Part shown: positions 22,559-26,438 of the stretch, in pieces
Layout: each line of letters starts with the position of its first letter
Numbering within the stretch: position 1 is the first letter of the stretch
Assembly (NCBI GenBank): GCA_013044465.1
Contig: JABEUL010000224.1
Span: 1 to 26,438, forward strand
Reading direction: 5' to 3'
Length of the DNA stretch: 26,438 bases
Origin: Acidimicrobiales bacterium
GTDB lineage: Bacteria; Actinomycetota; Acidimicrobiia; Acidimicrobiales; JABEUL01
Program-made: the position numbers and the translations under genes
The notes under the pieces: model-generated
What the model was told of the DNA's origin: nothing
Database searches by the model: none
What the model saw: only the letters and a program-made list of their open reading frames with translations

Positions 22559-24319
22559 TCAGCTCAAATGCATTAACTGGAGCAATCCATATGTGGCGGG
22601 AAGAGCGAATAATATGCCATCTACCCTGTCAAGAATTCCTCCATGACCAGGCAAGATCGCCCCAAAATCCTTGAGCTTTAGATCTCGCTTCAACATGGAT
22701 TCAACCAAATCTCCAAGCGGGGCCACTACTGAAATTACAATCGCTAGCATAAGAGCATGGCTGATAGTCCAAGGATGAAAAACGGCCCCTAGAAATATAC
22801 CTGCAACTAGTGTCAATATGGTTCCGCCTACAAAACCTTCCCAAGTCTTATTTGGAGAGATATTTGGAGCGAATAAATGCTTTCCTTTTGAACCAGCGAG
22901 TTTTCCCAGTCCAAACGCCCCCACATCGTTAATTACTGCAAGTGTGATAGCGGTGACTAAGTAGGCCACTCCATGTCCGTTGGGGTAAGCATCTGGATTC
23001 AATATAAGACCGCCAAACGAAGCCAGCACTCCAATCCATCCAAATCCAATTAATGTGACTCCTATATTTGCAACTGGTCTTTCCTGTCCGTGATTTTTGG
23101 AAGTGCCTTGATTCACTGACGAACCAGAGAGGTACCACAAGAAAGTAAATACTACAAATAGCCCTGCAACTAAAGATATAGCTACCGAACCCTTCAGATA
23201 GGCTCCCAGAACCACACCCATTGTGGCGAGGACTCCAAGGACTGTGGCTGGTCTAAACCCCACCTTTTGGAAGGCACGGTAACATTCGAATACCGCTAAT
23301 GTCGCCACAAACAAAGTTAACGCGAGGGCGGTTTGAGATCCGATAGCAAAAAAGATCGAACACGCAGCGGCAATGGCAGCCCCGGTTAGTACTCTGACAG
23401 AAAGCTCGGTATTCCCTTTCTCCGGAGTTGAGAAGTTATTTGACCCACTAGAAATCTTTATACGTCTGTTAGGTATACCAACCTCAATATCTTCTTCAAA
23501 CATTACATTTGGTGAAGGGCGGGTTCCTTCACGTAAATTAGTATCTGGTATCCCATCTAGTACGTCGTCTGATTTAGATTCAACGACATCTACGTGGACT
23601 TTTGTATTTTCATCATCTGACAACGAAGGTGGGACCACTTGGTTTTCGTCGGCCTCATCTTCGTTACTCTGCATGCCTTGGTTCTCGCTGGACTCGCTCT
23701 TTGCGCGTCCGAACAAACCTGAGAGCCTGCCTTTGAAAAAAATAGGCTCGTCATCGTCTAGTTCTAAATCTTCTCGCGACACACGCTCTCTTCTTGAGGC
23801 CGAGTGTCTTGCTCTGGGTCTCTCGTAGTGTTCTTGGTAATCAATCCTGGACGAGTTGGTATCATCCTCTGTATCTTCTTCTGGAAACTCCGTTGAGTCC
23901 ATTTGGGTTGAAGTGCCATCTTCGTCCTGATCATTGGAAAAAAAACCACCTAGTTTCCTGCGTGCCTTCTTTGAGCCTTCTTGAACTGCTGGGAGTTCGG
24001 CAGTGAGATGAACTAAGTCATCTCCCTCGTCTTTACTCCACTCCTTTTCAGAACGCCATGTCACGGTGTTTGAAGAAATCCTCGACCATTCGTCATCACC
24101 AGAGTCGCCGTCGGGTAAAAGGACTTTAGGAACCTGTCCAGTTGGAGGATCGGTCCAGTGCTGTGATATTTTCCCACCTTCAATTACTAAAGGTTCGTCC
24201 TCATTTGCCTCTGCTCGAATTAAATCTCTCGAATTGCTAGATTCAGAAGTGCTGATATCGGAGCCATCTTCTAGAACAGCTTCTCTTTTAGATTCAAATT
24301 CTATTTCGCCCTCAGCCAC
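22559..24319 (-). CDS. cdsA: Phosphatidate cytidylyltransferase (CDP-diacylglycerol synthase) with a ~305-residue acidic N-terminal extension
   Basis: 586 aa, about twice the family norm. Residues about 305-586 are the membrane enzyme that makes CDP-diacylglycerol from phosphatidate and CTP. It has several hydrophobic helices, and the last 46 residues start with the family signature 'SMLKRDLKLKDFGAILPGHG' followed by 'GILDRVDG'. Residues 1-300 are low-complexity, Asp/Glu/Ser-rich and probably disordered and cytoplasmic. They carry short ordered-looking motifs: 'HWTDPPTGQVPKVL' (54-67), a Trp-containing stretch 'DEWSRISSNTVTWRS' (76-90), and two basic/aromatic patches, 'KARRKLGGFFS' and 'FFKGRLSGLFGRAK'. 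The GTG start at 24319 has GGAGG 9 nt upstream, supporting the long form. It lies 40 nt after frr and 6 nt before dxr. Confidence 0.94.
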   Translation of the reverse strand: MAEGEIEFESKREAVLEDGSDISTSESSNSRDLIRAEANEDEPLVIEGGKISQHWTDPPTGQVPKVLLPDGDSGDDEWSRISSNTVTWRSEKEWSKDEGDDLVHLTAELPAVQEGSKKARRKLGGFFSNDQDEDGTSTQMDSTEFPEEDTEDDTNSSRIDYQEHYERPRARHSASRRERVSREDLELDDDEPIFFKGRLSGLFGRAKSESSENQGMQSNEDEADENQVVPPSLSDDENTKVHVDVVESKSDDVLDGIPDTNLREGTRPSPNVMFEEDIEVGIPNRRIKISSGSNNFSTPEKGNTELSVRVLTGAAIAAACSIFFAIGSQTALALTLFVATLAVFECYRAFQKVGFRPATVLGVLATMGVVLGAYLKGSVAISLVAGLFVVFTFLWYLSGSSVNQGTSKNHGQERPVANIGVTLIGFGWIGVLASFGGLILNPDAYPNGHGVAYLVTAITLAVINDVGAFGLGKLAGSKGKHLFAPNISPNKTWEGFVGGTILTLVAGIFLGAVFHPWTISHALMLAIVISVVAPLGDLVESMLKRDLKLKDFGAILPGHGGILDRVDGILFALPATYGLLQLMHLS

Positions 24320-24359
24320 TAAGATCCGCCTCCATGTGAATCCAACCGTGTGCCATTTT

Positions 24360-24932
24360 CTACACTTCCAACAATTCAGACTCTTTGTTAGAGAGTACCG
24401 CGTCCACCATTGCCACGTATTCGTGAGTTAGTTTTTCTAAATCTTTCTCTGATCTTTCTAACTCATCAGCTGAAATTTCGCCTTTTTTCTCCATGGATTC
24501 GATTTCGTGTCTGGCAGATCTTCTGATGTTGCGAATAGCTACTCTATTTTCCTCTGCCATATGCTTAACGACTTTTACCAATTCTTTTCGTCTCTCTTCG
24601 GTAAGGGAAGGGAAATTCAACCGAATAACATGACCATCGGAATTTGGAGTTATCCCCAGGTCAGAAGCCAAAATTGCCTTTTCAATTGCTCCGATAGACC
24701 CCTTGTCGAAAGGAGTAACCACTAATAATCTGGCCTCTGGGACATTAAACCCTGCGATCTGGCGCAACGGAACAATTGAACCGTAATAGTCAACCTCAAT
24801 CCGTTCCAGCAATGAAGGAGATGGCCTGGAGGTTCTGACCCCTGCTAACTCCTCTTTGGCATGAGTTACTACTTTGGCCATCTTTTCCCTGGTGTCATCC
24901 ACCAAAATGGCTATTATCGAGTCATCTTCCAT
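24360..24932 (-). CDS. frr: Ribosome recycling factor
   Basis: 190 aa (family about 185). It acts with EF-G to split post-termination ribosomes. The typical order is seen: 'REKMAKVVTHAKEELAGVRT', 'RPSPSLLERIEVDYYGSIVP', 'VVTPFDKGSIGAIEKAI', 'LGITPNSDGHVIRLNFPSLT', 'EERRKELVKVVKHMAEENRV', 'AIRNIRRSARHEI' and a C-terminal helix 'LTHEYVAMVD'. The N-terminus 'MEDDSIIAILVDD' is a few residues longer than usual. The ATG at 24932 has only a weak AGG upstream. Spaced 32 nt from pyrH and 40 nt from cdsA, in the conserved operon. Confidence 0.98.
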   Translation of the reverse strand: MEDDSIIAILVDDTREKMAKVVTHAKEELAGVRTSRPSPSLLERIEVDYYGSIVPLRQIAGFNVPEARLLVVTPFDKGSIGAIEKAILASDLGITPNSDGHVIRLNFPSLTEERRKELVKVVKHMAEENRVAIRNIRRSARHEIESMEKKGEISADELERSEKDLEKLTHEYVAMVDAVLSNKESELLEV

Positions 24933-24964
24933 CTGTCAAGCGTACCTATTTTTCGGGTCCCTAG

Positions 24965-25714
24965 TCACCGAATTAAAGTTCCTATTCGCTCACCTCGAAG
25001 CGCACGCTCAATATTCCCTGAGTTCATCAGGTCGAAAACAAGAATTGGCAGGTTGTTATCCTTGCAAAATGTAATCGCTGTCAGATCCATGACTCTTAAT
25101 TCCTTGGAGATTACATCCATAAATGTAATCTCTTCGAACTTATCAGCCGTCGGATTCATTCTTGGATCAGCGGTATAGACCCCATCAACTCCAGAATGAG
25201 TACCTTTCAATATTGCCTCAGCTCCAATTTCAGCAGCTCTTAGCGCTGCCGGGGTATCTGTAGTGAAGTAGGGATTACCCATCCCAGCTGCAAAAACCAC
25301 CACTCTTCCCTTTTCCAAGTGCCTGATTGCTCGACGTCTAATGTATGGTTCTGCTACTTCTGCCATGCTTAGTGCTGAAAGGACTCTAGTCGGCTGATTA
25401 TGGCGTTCTAGGGCCTCTTGTAGCGCTAGGGCATTAATGACAGTTGCCAGCATCCCCATGGTGTCTGAGGTCGATCTCTCGATTCCTGCGTGCTCACCCG
25501 TAGTACCCCTCCAAATATTGCCACCACCAACCACCAAAGCTATTTCTACATTGAACTTTTCCCTAGCCGAAGCTATTTCACCTGCAAGACGGTCCACCAC
25601 TTCGGCATCGATGGTCTCTTCCGAGGACGAGGAGGCCAAGGCCTCTCCCGACATCTTGATAACCACACGTTTCCATCTAGCTGGAGTTTCGTTAAAAGTG
25701 GCGGGCTCGGTCAC
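24965..25714 (-). CDS. pyrH: UMP kinase (bacterial hexameric type)
   Basis: 249-aa amino-acid-kinase-fold enzyme phosphorylating UMP to UDP. Motifs: 'RVVIKMSGEALA' (phosphate-binding start), 'VVGGGNIWRG', 'DTMGMLATVINALALQ', 'VFAAGMGNPYFTTDTPAALR', 'GVDGVYTADPRMNP' and 'ITFCKDNNLPILVFDL'. Length is close to the family norm (about 240). The start is GTG at 25714, directly after tsf (3 nt between stop and start), with GGCGG at the end of tsf as the likely ribosome site. Normally regulated by GTP and UTP in this family. Confidence 0.97.
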   Translation of the reverse strand: MTEPATFNETPARWKRVVIKMSGEALASSSSEETIDAEVVDRLAGEIASAREKFNVEIALVVGGGNIWRGTTGEHAGIERSTSDTMGMLATVINALALQEALERHNQPTRVLSALSMAEVAEPYIRRRAIRHLEKGRVVVFAAGMGNPYFTTDTPAALRAAEIGAEAILKGTHSGVDGVYTADPRMNPTADKFEEITFMDVISKELRVMDLTAITFCKDNNLPILVFDLMNSGNIERALRGERIGTLIR

Positions 25715-25717
25715 GCT

Positions 25718-26438
25718 TTAGCCGCCAATTACAACTTGGTAATACCTGATTACTTTTGCGCCTTGCAAGTGTGACACAACACTCTGTTTTTCGTCTCGAA
25801 CATAATCTTGCTCCAAAAGACACCGATCTTTGAACCAACCGGTTAATCGACCTTCAACAATTTTTGAAAGTGCAGCTTCCGGCTTTCCTTCATTTCTCGA
25901 AATATTCTCAATAGTTGACCTCTCCTTGTCGACTTCGTCTGCAGGGACTTCATCTCTATTGAGGTATTGAGGCTTAGTAAAAGCAATATGAACAGCAATA
26001 TCATGAGCTATCTCAGCGCTTCCTCCGTCAAGTTCAACCAATACGCCATTCACTCCACGACCGGCCTGTACGTGCAAGTACGTCCCAACATTAGAACTAG
26101 CTCCTGCCACAAGTTGAATTGCCTGTCCGAGCTCAATATTTTCCTTAAGTGTGATCTTGAGTTGGTCTACTTGATTGGTCAATTCACTTACCGAATCGGG
26201 ACCTTTAGCCGCTACTAAATCGGCTAAATCCTGGACAAAATTGACGAACTGCTCAGATTTGGCAACAAAGTCAGTCTCGCACTTCAACTCCACCATAGAA
26301 GTAGCTTCGCCATGCGAAGACAGAGCAATCGCTCCTTGGGTATTCTCTCGGCTCGACCTTGAAGACGAAGAAGAAAGACCTTTTTCTCGCAGCCAGAGTT
26401 TAGCCGCCTCCATGTCACCGTTAGTTTCGGTTAGAGCC
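25718..26438 (-). CDS. tsf: Elongation factor Ts, N-terminus cut by window edge
   Basis: About 240 visible codons; EF-Ts exchanges GDP for GTP on EF-Tu. The frame continues past the ATG at 26413 to the window edge, and the extra codons read 'ALTETNGD', the conserved EF-Ts stretch before 'MEAAKLWLREKG'. The true start therefore lies outside, missing about 25 residues. The EF-Tu contact motif is present as 'ETDFVAKSEQF'. The C-terminal part 'LLEQDYVRDEKQSV' has Asp where Pro is common. The linker after the UBA-like domain is Ser/Arg-rich ('SSSSSRSSRENTQG') instead of the usual Lys/Ala. rpsB would be expected upstream. Confidence 0.96.
   Translation of the reverse strand, partial: ALTETNGDMEAAKLWLREKGLSSSSSRSSRENTQGAIALSSHGEATSMVELKCETDFVAKSEQFVNFVQDLADLVAAKGPDSVSELTNQVDQLKITLKENIELGQAIQLVAGASSNVGTYLHVQAGRGVNGVLVELDGGSAEIAHDIAVHIAFTKPQYLNRDEVPADEVDKERSTIENISRNEGKPEAALSKIVEGRLTGWFKDRCLLEQDYVRDEKQSVVSHLQGAKVIRYYQVVIGG

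Noticed and set aside
1..26438. CRISPR arrays, insertion sequences, prophage or integron
   Set aside because: No regularly spaced direct repeats, transposase or integrase genes, or terminal repeats were found. The only long repeats are the coding repeats of the secreted protein and the TPR genes.

Overview
The window looks like part of a chromosome from a fairly low-GC actinobacterium (low-to-mid 40s % GC by eye). My best guess is the class Acidimicrobiia. Reasons: the gene order tsf-pyrH-frr-cdsA-dxr, a CdsA with a long acidic N-terminal extension, a secreted protein ending in repeated 'PVSPxRIADTRSG' modules, strong AGGAGG ribosome sites, and frequent GTG/TTG starts. The taxonomy is inference; there is no rRNA or marker phylogeny here.

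Layout, left to right. (1) 1-1175 (+): 3' part of a DHA2-type MFS drug exporter, ending 1 nt from a convergent minus-strand unit. (2) 4807-1177 (-): acyl-CoA dehydrogenase, a sphingosine-1-phosphate-lyase-like PLP enzyme and a TIGR01777-type SDR epimerase, probably one lipid/aldehyde-related operon. (3) 5411-4935 (-): a 158-aa orphan with a clear promoter and Shine-Dalgarno. (4) 5949-5611 (-): a single-domain rhodanese under a CsoR/CstR-like palindrome. (5) 6093-6605 (+): decayed C-terminal remnant of a phospholipase-C-type phosphoesterase. (6) 6821-8266 (+): adenosylhomocysteinase (ahcY). (7) 17282-8419 (-): a loosely packed group made of a TPR-AAA ATPase, a very large secreted Cys-pair repeat protein, and two paralogous TPR membrane proteins, separated by three non-coding stretches of about 550 bp each. 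(8) 17465-21120 (+): an overlapping gene pair for a heterodimeric ABC exporter with one degenerate ATP site. (9) 21302-21230 (-): tRNA-Lys(TTT) with unusual core bases. (10) 26438-21401 (-): the housekeeping run tsf (cut by the window edge), pyrH, frr, cdsA, dxr.

The last block couples translation (EF-Ts, ribosome recycling), UMP kinase, CDP-diacylglycerol synthesis and the first committed step of MEP isoprenoid synthesis. The acyl-CoA dehydrogenase/lyase operon suggests breakdown or remodelling of long-chain lipids. The most interesting unexplained parts are the AAA/secreted-repeat/TPR group, the S1P-lyase-like gene, the rhodanese operator and the odd tRNA-Lys. No CRISPR array, insertion sequence or phage gene was found.
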